A stretch of 64,000 nucleotides of DNA from CAYRJD01 sp965212125. GTDB lineage: Bacteria > Actinomycetota > Acidimicrobiia > Acidimicrobiales > Poriferisodalaceae. The notes beneath the pieces were generated by a model. The model ran no database searches. It had not been told where the DNA came from and was given only the letters and a program-made list of their open reading frames with translations. Each line of letters starts with the position of its first letter. Position 1 is the first letter of the stretch. This document shows positions 42,410 to 50,499 of the stretch, piece after piece. Position numbers and translations under genes: made by a program. The stretch covers positions 1,364,001 to 1,428,000 of the forward strand of contig OZ243045.1 of NCBI GenBank assembly GCA_965212125.1, read 5' to 3'.

Positions 42410-42745
42410 TCAAAACCCTAGAAACATGGCGCGGATGCCCAGCCCCATGATGAACAGGCTGCCGAGCCCGAAGAACAGCAGGCGGCGGGTTCTGATCTGG
42501 TGGCGGTAGCCGTAGAGCACGGCGACGGTGAGGGCCGCGCAAACTCCGTAGAACACGTGAAAGGCGGGCGCCCCTTCGCCTAGATCTGTGCCCGAGCTTT
42601 GCAGCAGCACCACGCCGGCTACTACCTGAACGAACACCAGCGTGTATGCCACGCCGGTAAACCACCAGAGCGGTTTGCCGACCAGGCGCGGGAGCCTCAT
42701 GGCCAGCAGCGCCCAGCAGCCGGCCGTGCCGTTCACGGTCACCAT
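42410..42745 (-). CDS. Small membrane protein, three or more helices
   Basis: The 111-residue protein has hydrophobic segments at about residues 7-18, 27-48, 63-80 and 91-108, with basic residues (YRHQIRTRR) between the last two. I do not recognise a family. Its ATG at 42745 is close to the downstream end of the DUF4145-like gene, so the two may be cotranscribed. Confidence 0.6.
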   Translation of the reverse strand: MVTVNGTAGCWALLAMRLPRLVGKPLWWFTGVAYTLVFVQVVAGVVLLQSSGTDLGEGAPAFHVFYGVCAALTVAVLYGYRHQIRTRRLLFFGLGSLFIMGLGIRAMFLGF

Positions 42746-42773
42746 CGCCCAGGCGAGCGCCAGATGGACGTTT

Positions 42774-43313
42774 TCAGCCGCCGTTTTGGTTCGGGCTTTC
42801 TGCGGGGCTGCCTGCGGTCGGGCCGCTGGCGGTTGGGCTGCCGGGAGCTGGAGCGTCTGGCTCTTGCGCGCCGGTGACGTGTTTCACAAATAGGTGTATG
42901 ACCAGCATTAGGTTCTGCGCTTCACGATGGCCGTTCAGCAGATTCACTTCGCCGGGTCGGCGAGCCTCGTTGTCGCTCAGCTTCAGCACGTCCAGCGCTC
43001 GCATTAGTCCCATTGGCGCGCCTTGTGTTACGAGCGTTTCAATGTCGCGCACGATGTGGCGAGATCGCACTCCGGCCGCGCCGATCAGCGTTCGCAGCAG
43101 CAGTCGCAACAGGGCGCACGCGCTGGCTGGCGAGCGTTCCGCTATGTCGACTGCTTCTTGGTAGAGCGGAACCAGCTTGGCGGACAGACCGGGCGGCGGC
43201 GCCAGGTCGGTCGGATCGGGCTGTGTTTCGGTCGGATCGGACGCTGGCTCGTCCGCCGACTCGCCCGCCGAGTCGCCCACCTGCTCGGGCTCTGTCTCAG
43301 GCAATGGCGCCAC
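42774..43313 (-). CDS. DUF4145-like helical protein
   Basis: The likely protein begins at GTG 43313, just inside the end of the upstream racemase gene, and has 179 residues. After an acidic Pro/Glu/Asp linker the core reads LVPLYQEAVDIAERSPASAC, LLRLLLRTLIGAAGV, GLMRALDVLKLSDNEARR and NLMLVIHLFVKHVTG. This resembles the DUF4145 helical domain that often sits on nucleases. A Pro/Ser/Gly tail follows. The longer open frame to 43478 is only the shadow of the racemase gene. Function unknown. Confidence 0.6.
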   Translation of the reverse strand: MAPLPETEPEQVGDSAGESADEPASDPTETQPDPTDLAPPPGLSAKLVPLYQEAVDIAERSPASACALLRLLLRTLIGAAGVRSRHIVRDIETLVTQGAPMGLMRALDVLKLSDNEARRPGEVNLLNGHREAQNLMLVIHLFVKHVTGAQEPDAPAPGSPTASGPTAGSPAESPNQNGG

Positions 43314-44439
43314 AATCGCGCAGCTGGCCGATGTTGTCTTGGTCGTAGCCGAGATCGGCCAGCACGGCATCGGTGTCTTGGCCGGGGTGGCGAGGAGCGC
43401 CCTGCACCTGCGAGGTCGTGCGACTAAAGCGCGGCGCAGGCGACGGCTGCGTGATGCCAGCAACCTCGGTGAAAACATTGCGATGCAGATTGTGCGGATG
43501 CTGTGGCGCCTCTTCCAGCGTCAGCACCGGCGCAAAGCAGATGTCGCTGGCGTCCATCAGCTCGCACCACTGGTCGCGGGTCTTCTCCAAAAACAGCTTC
43601 GTCAGGCGCTCCTTTTGCTGCGGCCAGCTTGAGCGAGACATCTGCTTGGCGAACTCCGGGTCGTCGGCCAGGCCGGTTTTGTCAAGCAGCTCCGCATAGA
43701 ACTGCGGCTCAATCGCACCGATCGAGACGTACTTGCCGTCGGCGCATTCGTACACGTCGTAGAAGTGGCTGCCCGTGTCGAGCATGTTGGTGCCGCGCTC
43801 GTCGTTCCATATTCCCATCGCCCGAAACGAGTGGAACATCGCCATCAAGGTGGCGGCTCCGTCGACCATGGCCGCATCGACCACCTGGCCTTGGCCGGAC
43901 TGCTTGGCCTCGAACAGGGCGCACGCCACGCCGAACGCAAGCAGCATCCCGCCGCCGCCGAAGTCGCCGACCAGGTTCAGCGGCGGAATGGGCGGCTCGC
44001 CTTTGCGGCCGATTGGCTCCAGCGCGCCGGCTAGCGCTATGTAGTTGATGTCGTGCCCGGCGGCTTGGGAGTACGGGCCTTCTTGGCCCCAGCCGGTCAT
44101 GCGGCCGTAAACGAGTTGCGGGTTGCGGGCGAGGCAGTCGTCGGGGCCGAGGCCGAGGCGCTCCATCACGCCGGGGCGGAATCCTTCGATCAGGGCGTCG
44201 GCGGATTCAACTAGGCGCATCAGCACTTCGGTGCCGGTGGGGTTTTTGAGATCGATGGCGAGCGAACGGCGGCCGCGGGCGAGGACGTCTATGGGTGGGT
44301 TGTCGGCGGCGGGGCGCACGCTGGCTGCCCGGTCAACTCTGATGACCTCCGCACCCATGTCGGACAGCATCATTCCGCAGAACGGCGCTGGGCCGATGCC
44401 TTGCATTTCGATAACTCTGACGCCTGTCAATGGCCCCAT
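43297..44439 (-). CDS. Alpha-methylacyl-CoA racemase (CoA-transferase family III)
   Basis: Racemises 2-methylacyl-CoA in the breakdown of branched acids and sterol side chains. The 380-residue protein starts MGPLTGVRVIEMQGIGPAPF and has GMMLSDMGAEVIRVDR. It has the catalytic pair expected in this family: His-Asp in AAGHDINYIALAGAL and Asp in NLVGDFGGGGM. AAGGAGGC lies upstream of the ATG. With the crotonase and MaoC genes at 57-64 kb, this suggests fatty-acid or sterol catabolism. Confidence 0.88.
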   Translation of the reverse strand: MGPLTGVRVIEMQGIGPAPFCGMMLSDMGAEVIRVDRAASVRPAADNPPIDVLARGRRSLAIDLKNPTGTEVLMRLVESADALIEGFRPGVMERLGLGPDDCLARNPQLVYGRMTGWGQEGPYSQAAGHDINYIALAGALEPIGRKGEPPIPPLNLVGDFGGGGMLLAFGVACALFEAKQSGQGQVVDAAMVDGAATLMAMFHSFRAMGIWNDERGTNMLDTGSHFYDVYECADGKYVSIGAIEPQFYAELLDKTGLADDPEFAKQMSRSSWPQQKERLTKLFLEKTRDQWCELMDASDICFAPVLTLEEAPQHPHNLHRNVFTEVAGITQPSPAPRFSRTTSQVQGAPRHPGQDTDAVLADLGYDQDNIGQLRDCGAIA

Positions 44440-44480
44440 ACGCGTAGTGCCTCCTTATTTATTAGGTCTCGGTTGCTGGC

Positions 44481-45266
44481 TCACGGTAGCCGCGCACGGA
44501 TGCGATCAATATCTGCGGCGAGCCGCTTTAGCGCCGTTGATGTTCTGGCTCCCCACCAAAATAGATCTTGGCCGCCGATTAGGTGCGCGGGCGTTGAAGC
44601 TAGTTGGGCTAGCTCTGGCAGGTGGCGGTCTGTGAATGGGTAGGGCTCGGTGGGCGCCAGAACTAGGTCGGGCTTGGCGGCGCCGATGTCGGTGGCGGTG
44701 ACCGTCGGGTAGCGCTGCGGATTGTCGGCGAAGGCTGTGCGCACGCCTAGCTGGTTCAGCAGTGAAGCGCCGTAGGTGGAGTCGTTGATGGTCATCCACG
44801 GCTTGCGCCAAATTGGCACGAAGGCTGTGAGGAGCGGGGCGGCTGGCGGCGCTGCGGGCGGCTCGGTATCTGCCGGCTCAGTACCTAACGACTCGGCAAC
44901 GCCCAAGCGGTCGGCCAAGCGCGCAAGCTCGGTGCGCGCATCACTCACCGAAGTCACCTCCAAAACCTCAGTCGCAATGCCTTGCTCGCTAAGTGCCCGA
45001 TGGTCTTCCAAGCGATTTTCGTCACGCTCCATTACCACGAGGTCCGGTGCGAGGGCGGCGATTGCGGCAATGTCCGGATTTTTCGTGCCGCCAACCTGTG
45101 TCAGCTTCGGCTGCTCGCAAAAGCGAGTGCACGCAACCGGAGTTATGCCCCACGCCAGCAGCGTTTCGGTCACGCTGGGCACCAGGCTCACGATGCGGGG
45201 CTCGCCGGGCTTGGGCTTACCGGGCTTGGGCTTGCCGGGCTCGCCGCAAAACTTTGTGCCTGCCAT
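44481..45266 (-). CDS. BtuF-like periplasmic-binding-fold protein without signal peptide
   Basis: Class III substrate-binding fold: PRIVSLVPSVTETLLAWG, TRFCEQP, NPDIAAIAALAPDLVVMERDEN and LLNQLGVRTAFADNPQRYP. From ATG 45266 the protein has 261 residues and a repeated KPGKPKPGEP start but no signal peptide or lipobox, so it is probably cytoplasmic. This class (putative cobalamin-binding, no transporter nearby) is common in actinobacteria. Its start overlaps that of the divergent helicase gene. Confidence 0.7.
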   Translation of the reverse strand: MAGTKFCGEPGKPKPGKPKPGEPRIVSLVPSVTETLLAWGITPVACTRFCEQPKLTQVGGTKNPDIAAIAALAPDLVVMERDENRLEDHRALSEQGIATEVLEVTSVSDARTELARLADRLGVAESLGTEPADTEPPAAPPAAPLLTAFVPIWRKPWMTINDSTYGASLLNQLGVRTAFADNPQRYPTVTATDIGAAKPDLVLAPTEPYPFTDRHLPELAQLASTPAHLIGGQDLFWWGARTSTALKRLAADIDRIRARLP

Positions 45267-47487
45267 GTCCCAGGCAAGGCTAAGTTTTGAGGTAGTGCCT
45301 TCGTTGAAATCGCCAAACTCGCCCGCTCTGGCCGACCTAGACAGCCAGCAGCGCGCAGCCGCAACCAGCGACGCCGCACCCTTGTTGCTGTTGGCGGGGC
45401 CGGGCTCGGGCAAGACCGAGGTGCTGGCTCAGCGAGTGATGTGGCGCTGCGATAACGACCCAGAGTTTGACCCGCGCCGGGCTTTGATAGCCACGTTCAC
45501 ACGCCACGCCGCCCAAGAGCTATGGACTCGCCTGGCGGGCGCGGGGATTCACAAGGTGGGCTCGGTCGGCACCATCCATTCGGCCGCGCTGCGGCAAATA
45601 CGTCAATACGAGCAGAGCCGCGACATCAAGCCAGCCAGAGTGCTGGCGCATAACAGAGACCTGATCAATGAACTGTTGACCGATCGGCGCGGGAATCGTG
45701 GTTACCCGATGTCGGCCGACGGCTTTGCGGCGAGGGGTGGGGCGGCGGTGAGCGGCAACTCGGAGCCGACCGCGAGTCAGATCTGCGCGGAGATTGATTG
45801 GGCGGTGGCGCGCAACATCACGCCCGAGCAATACGGCGACGAGGCGGGTTCCCAGCGGATTGGGGCGCGGCGGGCGGGGACGGTTGCGAGCATGTTCAAG
45901 CGTTTTGTGAAGGTGAAGGCCGACCGCAACCTGATCGATTTCAACGATGTGCTGGCTAGGTGTCGGCAGCTGATCGAATCCGACCGGGAATTTTCGGCGC
46001 AGATGCACTGGTCGTACAGGCACTTTTTTGTGGACGAGTTTCAAGACGTGACCCCGCTGCAGTTCGGATTGCTGACCGCTTGGTTGGGCGGGCGCAGCGA
46101 TCTGTTTTGTGTGGGCGATCCGAACCAGTCGATTTACGGGTGGAACGGGGCCGACCCTCGGTATCTGATCGATTTTGAGGAGTACTTTCCTGGCGCCACC
46201 ACGTTGCGGCTGAATCTGAATCGGCGCAGCACCCCGCAGGTTGTGAAGGCGGCCGAGGCGGTGTTCGGCGGCGGCGATTCTGCTCAGATCGCTGGCCGCC
46301 CGGACGGTGTGGTGCCGACGTTTCTTGGCTGGGGCAACGAGGCGGCTGAAGCCGAGGGCATCACATCGCTGCTGCGATCCAAAATGGCTGGCACGCCAAA
46401 AAACAGTTGGGCGGTGCTGGCACGCACTCACGCTTACCTGCGGCGGATAGCGCGGGCGTTAGATAAGGCCGGGATTGCGTGCAAGCTGGCTGGGGTTCGC
46501 TCGCTGATTGATCGGTCCGATGCGGTTCAGCTGCGCAAAGAGTTGGCGAGCCTGGCCGCTAACAGGTTTGAGGCTGCGGTGCGAGACCTTGTGCTGGAGG
46601 CGGTTGATCCGATCAGCGAGTTGAGCGAGTCGAGCGAGTCAGATTCCGATGCGCCAGAGCTGGAGCAAGAGCCGCCGCCGGAGCCGACGCATTCACGGGG
46701 ATACGACCGAGTGCTGGAGCTCGCCCAGCAGTACATCAGGGACTTCGGTTACGGCGCCAACAAAGACGATCTCTCCGGCATGGGTTTTGACGCCTGGCTG
46801 GCGGGGCTAACCCCGTATGACATAGACCCGGCAACCAGCCGCAGCGGCGTTGTGTCGCTGGCCACGTTTCATGCGGCGAAGGGCTTGCAGTGGGGCAATG
46901 TGATCGTGGCCGGAGCCAGCAAAGGCATAGTGCCGACCAAGCAGGGCGATCCGGAAGAGCGGCGGCTGCTTTATGTTGCGATGACGCGGGCGATCGAGGG
47001 GCTTTATCTCACTTGGGATGAAGAGCGAGGGCGCTGCGAATGGCTAGATGAGATTGAGGCAGCCAGCACGCCACCTCCGCCGGCTAGCGATCAAGAGTGG
47101 CGCGAAGGCATTGAGAAAACACGGGCGACCATTGACGCGCTGAACGAAGCAGCGGCAGGCATGGCAGATCAGCTTGCGAAACCCAGCGAGGCACAGGCGC
47201 GACGGCGAGAGCTACTGGAGCGGTGGCGGACTACTTCTGCGCGCGCACGGCAAGTGGAAGAACTGGCGGTGATGGACGACAAGGTGTTGGCGGTGATTGC
47301 CAAGAACGGCTTGGGCACGTTGGCGGCTTTGGTCAAGGCGACCGGTCTTAGCGCCGTGCGTTTGGCGCGCCTGCACGAGAGCGTTACCGAGCAGCTGCCT
47401 GAGGTGCTGATTGGCGCTGGCGGTGTTGATGTTGACGGTGATCCGAGCGCCGACCCGGAACAAAACCAGCTGCGGCTACAGGTCTAG
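45265..47487 (+). CDS. UvrD/PcrA-type helicase with HRDC-like end (UvrD2-like)
   Basis: Superfamily 1A 3'-5' helicase for DNA repair. Motifs are LLLLAGPGSGKTEVLAQRV, FVDEFQDVTPLQF, FCVGDPNQSIYGWNGADP, LNLNRRSTPQVV, LATFHAAKGLQWGNVIVAG and LLYVAMTRAIEGLYLTWD. The last 70 residues resemble an HRDC domain (ELAVMDDKVLAVIAKNGLGT), as in mycobacterial UvrD2; the tetra-cysteine motif of UvrD2 is absent. The start may be ATG 45265, GTG 45295 or TTG 45304, the last well placed behind GAGG. The open frame upstream overlaps the BtuF-like gene. Confidence 0.85.
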   Translation: MSQARLSFEVVPSLKSPNSPALADLDSQQRAAATSDAAPLLLLAGPGSGKTEVLAQRVMWRCDNDPEFDPRRALIATFTRHAAQELWTRLAGAGIHKVGSVGTIHSAALRQIRQYEQSRDIKPARVLAHNRDLINELLTDRRGNRGYPMSADGFAARGGAAVSGNSEPTASQICAEIDWAVARNITPEQYGDEAGSQRIGARRAGTVASMFKRFVKVKADRNLIDFNDVLARCRQLIESDREFSAQMHWSYRHFFVDEFQDVTPLQFGLLTAWLGGRSDLFCVGDPNQSIYGWNGADPRYLIDFEEYFPGATTLRLNLNRRSTPQVVKAAEAVFGGGDSAQIAGRPDGVVPTFLGWGNEAAEAEGITSLLRSKMAGTPKNSWAVLARTHAYLRRIARALDKAGIACKLAGVRSLIDRSDAVQLRKELASLAANRFEAAVRDLVLEAVDPISELSESSESDSDAPELEQEPPPEPTHSRGYDRVLELAQQYIRDFGYGANKDDLSGMGFDAWLAGLTPYDIDPATSRSGVVSLATFHAAKGLQWGNVIVAGASKGIVPTKQGDPEERRLLYVAMTRAIEGLYLTWDEERGRCEWLDEIEAASTPPPPASDQEWREGIEKTRATIDALNEAAAGMADQLAKPSEAQARRRELLERWRTTSARARQVEELAVMDDKVLAVIAKNGLGTLAALVKATGLSAVRLARLHESVTEQLPEVLIGAGGVDVDGDPSADPEQNQLRLQV

Positions 47488-48249
47488 ATCCACCAGCACC
47501 GGGATGTGGTCGGACGGCTTGGTTCCCTTGCGGGCGTTGCGATCCATCATGCAAAACTGAACCGACTTGGCGACCGGCGCCGACCCCAGCAGCAGATCTA
47601 TGCGCAGCCCGTGGCGTTTGTAGAAGGCGCCGTCGCGGTAGTCCCACCAACTAAACAGTCCGGCTGCGTCATAGTGCTGTCGAAAAATATCCGCCAGCCC
47701 CCATTCGCAAACGTTGGCTAGAGCCTTGCGTTCGGCCGGCGTTACGTGAGTGCGCGGCTCGGTGTTGTCCGGGTCCCAAACATCACGGTCGTCGGGGCAG
47801 ATGTTGAAATCGCCGCCGACCAGCACCGCCGATTTGGGTTTGGTGGTCGCCTCTAGGTGCTCGCGCAGGCGCTTCATCCAGCTCAGTTTGTATTGGTAGT
47901 GCTCGTGATCTACGGCTCGGCCGTTCGGCACGTAGGCGGAGCTGACGCGCAGCGGCCCGCAAACCGCAGTCACCAGGCGGGAGTCTTCGTCTGGCTCGAT
48001 GCCGTCGGCGAAACCTCGTAGCGGTTCATCTATGCCGAGCTTTGACAAGATCGCCACGCCGTTCCATTGGCCGTATCCGTGGTGGAGGGTGTCGTAGCCG
48101 GCCTTGGCGAAATGCTTGTCGGGGAACGCTTCGTCGGCCATTTTGGTTTCTTGCAGCAGCAGCACGTCGGGGGCGGCGTAGCTGATCCACTCATCTACTC
48201 GCTCTTGGCGGGCCTTGAAGCCGTTTATGTTCCAGGTGGCTACGCGCAC
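47476..48249 (-). CDS. xthA: Exodeoxyribonuclease III
   Basis: AP endonuclease and 3'-5' exonuclease of base-excision repair. MRVATWNINGFKARQERVDE, LLLQETKMADEAFP, LVGGDFNICPDDRDVW, GLRIDLLLGSAPVA and the final SDHIPVLVDLDL form the complete EEP active site. Length 257. Its end overlaps the end of the convergent helicase gene by 12 bases. Confidence 0.95.
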   Translation of the reverse strand: MRVATWNINGFKARQERVDEWISYAAPDVLLLQETKMADEAFPDKHFAKAGYDTLHHGYGQWNGVAILSKLGIDEPLRGFADGIEPDEDSRLVTAVCGPLRVSSAYVPNGRAVDHEHYQYKLSWMKRLREHLEATTKPKSAVLVGGDFNICPDDRDVWDPDNTEPRTHVTPAERKALANVCEWGLADIFRQHYDAAGLFSWWDYRDGAFYKRHGLRIDLLLGSAPVAKSVQFCMMDRNARKGTKPSDHIPVLVDLDL

Positions 48250-48271
48250 GCAGAAAATTTAGCTGGGCGGG

Positions 48272-49237
48272 CTAGCCCGACGGCGGTGCGGCTGATGCAA
48301 TGGCCGGTGCGACAGCGGGGGCGGCGGCTGATGCAATGGCCGGTGCGGTGGCGGGGGCGGCGGCGAGCTCAGCTTTCACCGCACGCAGCCGAGCGCGGGC
48401 TTGGCTTGCGTATTGCTTGTCTATTTCGTAGCCGACATAGGCGCGCCCGGTGCGCAGTGCCGCCTCCGCGGTGGTGCCCGACCCCATGAACGGATCTAGC
48501 ACCACATCACCCTCAAACGAGTACAGCTCAATCAGACGGCGTGGCAGCTCCAACGGAAAGGGCGCAGGATGATTGGCGCGCTTGGCGCTAGCGGTCGGGA
48601 ACCGCCACACGCTTTTGGTGGCCTCCAGAAAATCATCTCGCACGATGCTGTCTTTGCCTTTGGTGCCGTTGTGCGTGCTGCGCTTGAACCGCCCCTTGGA
48701 AAAAATCAAGATGTACTCGTGCACGTCTCGCAACACGGGGTTGCTGGCGGACTGCCAACTCCCCCACGCACAAGACGCACCCGCGCTGGCGCCTTTGTCC
48801 CAGATTATTTCGCCGCGCATGGCGAAGCCGCAGCTCAGCGCCGACTGCGTGAGGTAGGCGTGCAGCGGAATGTAGGGAGAGCGCCCAACGTTGGCGATGT
48901 TTATGCACGCCCGCCCGCCATCAACAAGCACGCGATAGGTCTGCGCCAGCACCGCTTCTATCAGGTCGAAGTAGCCGTCTAAGGAGAGGTCTTGGTCGTA
49001 TTCCTTGCCGACGTTGTAGGGCGGCGAGGTGATCATCAGGTGAGTTGAGTTGTCTGGCAGATGGCTCATGTTTTTGGCATCGGCGCAGTGGATGATGTTG
49101 GTTTTGGGCGGGGGTTGCTCTTCGTGCGGACCGGACTTGGCGGAGCGGGCTGGCGCTGGCGGTTGCTGCGGGTCGGCGTAGAGATTGCGGCCGTAGAAAG
49201 AAGTTGAGTCGTGGTTGACTCGGCTCACTCCGTTCAA
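48272..49237 (-). CDS. Orphan DNA methyltransferase (beta class, SPPY)
   Basis: Motif IV comes first (LMITSPPYNVGKEYDQ near residue 68) and motif I last (VVLDPFMGSGTTAEAALR near 260), the beta-class order. SPPY is used by N4-cytosine and some N6-adenine enzymes. No restriction gene is adjacent, so it is probably a solitary regulatory or protective methylase. The last 30 residues are an Ala/Pro repeat from a duplicated 36-bp unit. Start TTG 49237 or GTG 49228. Confidence 0.8.
   Translation of the reverse strand: MNGVSRVNHDSTSFYGRNLYADPQQPPAPARSAKSGPHEEQPPPKTNIIHCADAKNMSHLPDNSTHLMITSPPYNVGKEYDQDLSLDGYFDLIEAVLAQTYRVLVDGGRACINIANVGRSPYIPLHAYLTQSALSCGFAMRGEIIWDKGASAGASCAWGSWQSASNPVLRDVHEYILIFSKGRFKRSTHNGTKGKDSIVRDDFLEATKSVWRFPTASAKRANHPAPFPLELPRRLIELYSFEGDVVLDPFMGSGTTAEAALRTGRAYVGYEIDKQYASQARARLRAVKAELAAAPATAPAIASAAAPAVAPAIASAAPPSG
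48291..48362 (-). repeat. 36-bp tandem repeat in the methyltransferase 3' end
   Basis: Two in-frame copies at 48291-48326 and 48327-48362, differing at a few bases in the middle, encode the Ala/Pro-rich tail (PAIASAAAPAVA). The length is a multiple of 3, so copy-number change would only alter tail length. Confidence 0.9.
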
Positions 49238-49273
49238 GGTACCGCGCCCAAGGCACCGCTACCATCGCCTGCC

Positions 49274-49939
49274 GTGCCATCATCGTCCGGCGAACCGATT
49301 ACCGCTGTGCTGTTCGACTTTGGCGGAGTCATTACCTCCAGCCCGTTCGAAGCGTTCAATCGGCTAGAAGCTGAGGCGGGCGTGCCGGCCGACACCATTC
49401 GCACGATCAACGCAACCGACCCAGACGCCAACGCTTGGGCGCGGCTAGAGCGCTCAGAGGTAGGCGTTGGTGAGTTCGCAGAACTTTTTGAGGCCGAGGC
49501 GGCGGCGTTGGGCTATGAGCTGTCGGGCAAAGCGGTGCTTGGTTGCTTGAGCGGCGACCTGCGACCGCAGATGGTGCAAGCGCTTGACCGGCTGGTTGCG
49601 GGTGGGTGCCGAATCGGCTGCATTACTAACAACGTTCGCAGGGGTCACGGCCCGTCAATGGCCGACAGCGAGGACGCGGCTAGCGAAGTGGCGCAGGTGA
49701 TGGCGCGCTTTGAGATGGTGGTGCAGTCGTCGGCGGAAGGTGTGCGCAAGCCCGACCCGCGCATTTATCAGCTGGCGTTGGAGCGCATGGGCTTGGCTGC
49801 GAGCCAGACCGCTTACCTTGACGATCTGGGCATTAACTGCAAGCCGGCACGCGAGCTGGGGATGGCGACCATCAAAGTGGTTGATCCCGACCAAGCGCTG
49901 AAAGAGCTTGAGCAGCTGGTGGGGTTCGCGCTGGGTTAG
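49274..49939 (+). CDS. HAD-superfamily hydrolase
   Basis: Motif I is AVLFDFGGVITSSPF, motif II is CITNNV, motif III is GVRKPDPRIYQLALERMG and motif IV is YLDDLGINCKPARELGM. This is the subfamily found fused to acyl-CoA dehydrogenase ACAD10 and to epoxide hydrolases. The first Asp is kept, but the second acidic residue of DxD is Gly, as usual in this subfamily. I choose GTG 49274 (221 residues) because the open frame's GTG at 49211 would overlap the divergent methyltransferase start. Substrate unknown. Confidence 0.8.
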   Translation: MPSSSGEPITAVLFDFGGVITSSPFEAFNRLEAEAGVPADTIRTINATDPDANAWARLERSEVGVGEFAELFEAEAAALGYELSGKAVLGCLSGDLRPQMVQALDRLVAGGCRIGCITNNVRRGHGPSMADSEDAASEVAQVMARFEMVVQSSAEGVRKPDPRIYQLALERMGLAASQTAYLDDLGINCKPARELGMATIKVVDPDQALKELEQLVGFALG

Positions 49940-49958
49940 ATGCCTGCGCTGGGCTAGA
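49928..49958 (+). repeat. 13-bp direct repeat overlapping the stop of the HAD gene
   Basis: GCGCTGGGTTAGA at 49928-49940 and GCGCTGGGCTAGA at 49946-49958. Both carry TAG. The second copy also supplies, on the other strand, the TAG that ends the convergent zinc-finger gene. Confidence 0.85.
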
Positions 49959-50208
49959 CGTCTTTGTCGGGCTCGCCGTAGGGAGACTTTGCCTCGTCGT
50001 AGCACTCTGAGTGGAAATGCTCCACACGATCCCATTTGTTGCTGACGTAAACGTTGCAGATGATCTGTTCTGAACGAATGCGGGCACGAAACTTGATGAG
50101 CAGTTCGCAGTGCGCGCAGTAGGCGGAGTTGCCGGCGTCAATAATCCTTGAAACGGCACGACTGCGCCACCGCTTTTCACGCTTTGTTTTGGTTTTGGCT
50201 GCGGCCAC
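49954..50208 (-). CDS. Small zinc-finger-like protein
   Basis: An 84-residue basic protein with a likely zinc site: YCAHCELLIKF, then IICNVYVSNKW and VEHFHSECYDEAKSPYGEP (CxxC plus HxxxC). The N-terminus is Lys/Arg-rich. GTG start with GGAG 10 bases before it. It resembles small actinobacterial zinc proteins of unknown role; nucleic-acid binding is a guess. Confidence 0.6.
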   Translation of the reverse strand: MAAAKTKTKREKRWRSRAVSRIIDAGNSAYCAHCELLIKFRARIRSEQIICNVYVSNKWDRVEHFHSECYDEAKSPYGEPDKDV

Positions 50209-50489
50209 AATCCATCTCCGGCTGCTTTATGAGTGCGGCTAGGTCGCATCAAAGCAAGCGGGAGCGCGAACGACTAGGGGCTAATCAGGCGCGCGCCAAA
50301 TCAAGCAAGGAAACTAACCAAGCAAAATCGCAAGGTACATAAAGCGCGCGCGCGGGTGGTGGATGCTTGGCTTGCAGGCTTGGCTTGCAGGCTTGGCTTG
50401 CAGGCTTGGTGTGGGCGGGCCGGTGTTGGGTTTGCGGCAGGCGGGCGCTGCAAACAGCGCGGCCGCAGCTAGAGAATCCGGCTGCGCAG
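50209..50489. other. Intergenic region with tandem repeats
   Basis: No gene is visible in these 281 bases. They hold an alternating CG run at 50344-50354 and three exact 13-bp copies of GCTTGGCTTGCAG at 50365-50403. They also hold the outer copy of a 15-bp repeat (50464-50478). Confidence 0.5.
50365..50403. repeat. Three exact 13-bp tandem repeats
   Basis: GCTTGGCTTGCAG occurs three times in a row and is followed by a partial copy (GCTTGG). It is not CRISPR-like, since there are no spacers. Copy number probably varies between strains. Confidence 0.9.
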
Positions 50490-50499
50490 CTAGAGAATC
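50464..50499 (-). repeat. 15-bp direct repeat overlapping the ABC ATPase stop
   Basis: CGCAGCTAGAGAATC (plus) at 50464-50478 and 50485-50499. The second contains the ATPase stop (TAG, 50490-50492 on plus), the first repeats the last codon and TAG downstream. Confidence 0.88.

Noticed and set aside
43314..43478. N-terminal extension of the DUF4145-like gene
   Set aside because: Arg- and Ser-rich reading antiparallel in frame character to the racemase gene on the same strand; typical shadow frame in GC-rich DNA.
50365..50403. Possible CRISPR array
   Set aside because: The 13-bp units are directly adjacent without spacers and there are no cas genes.
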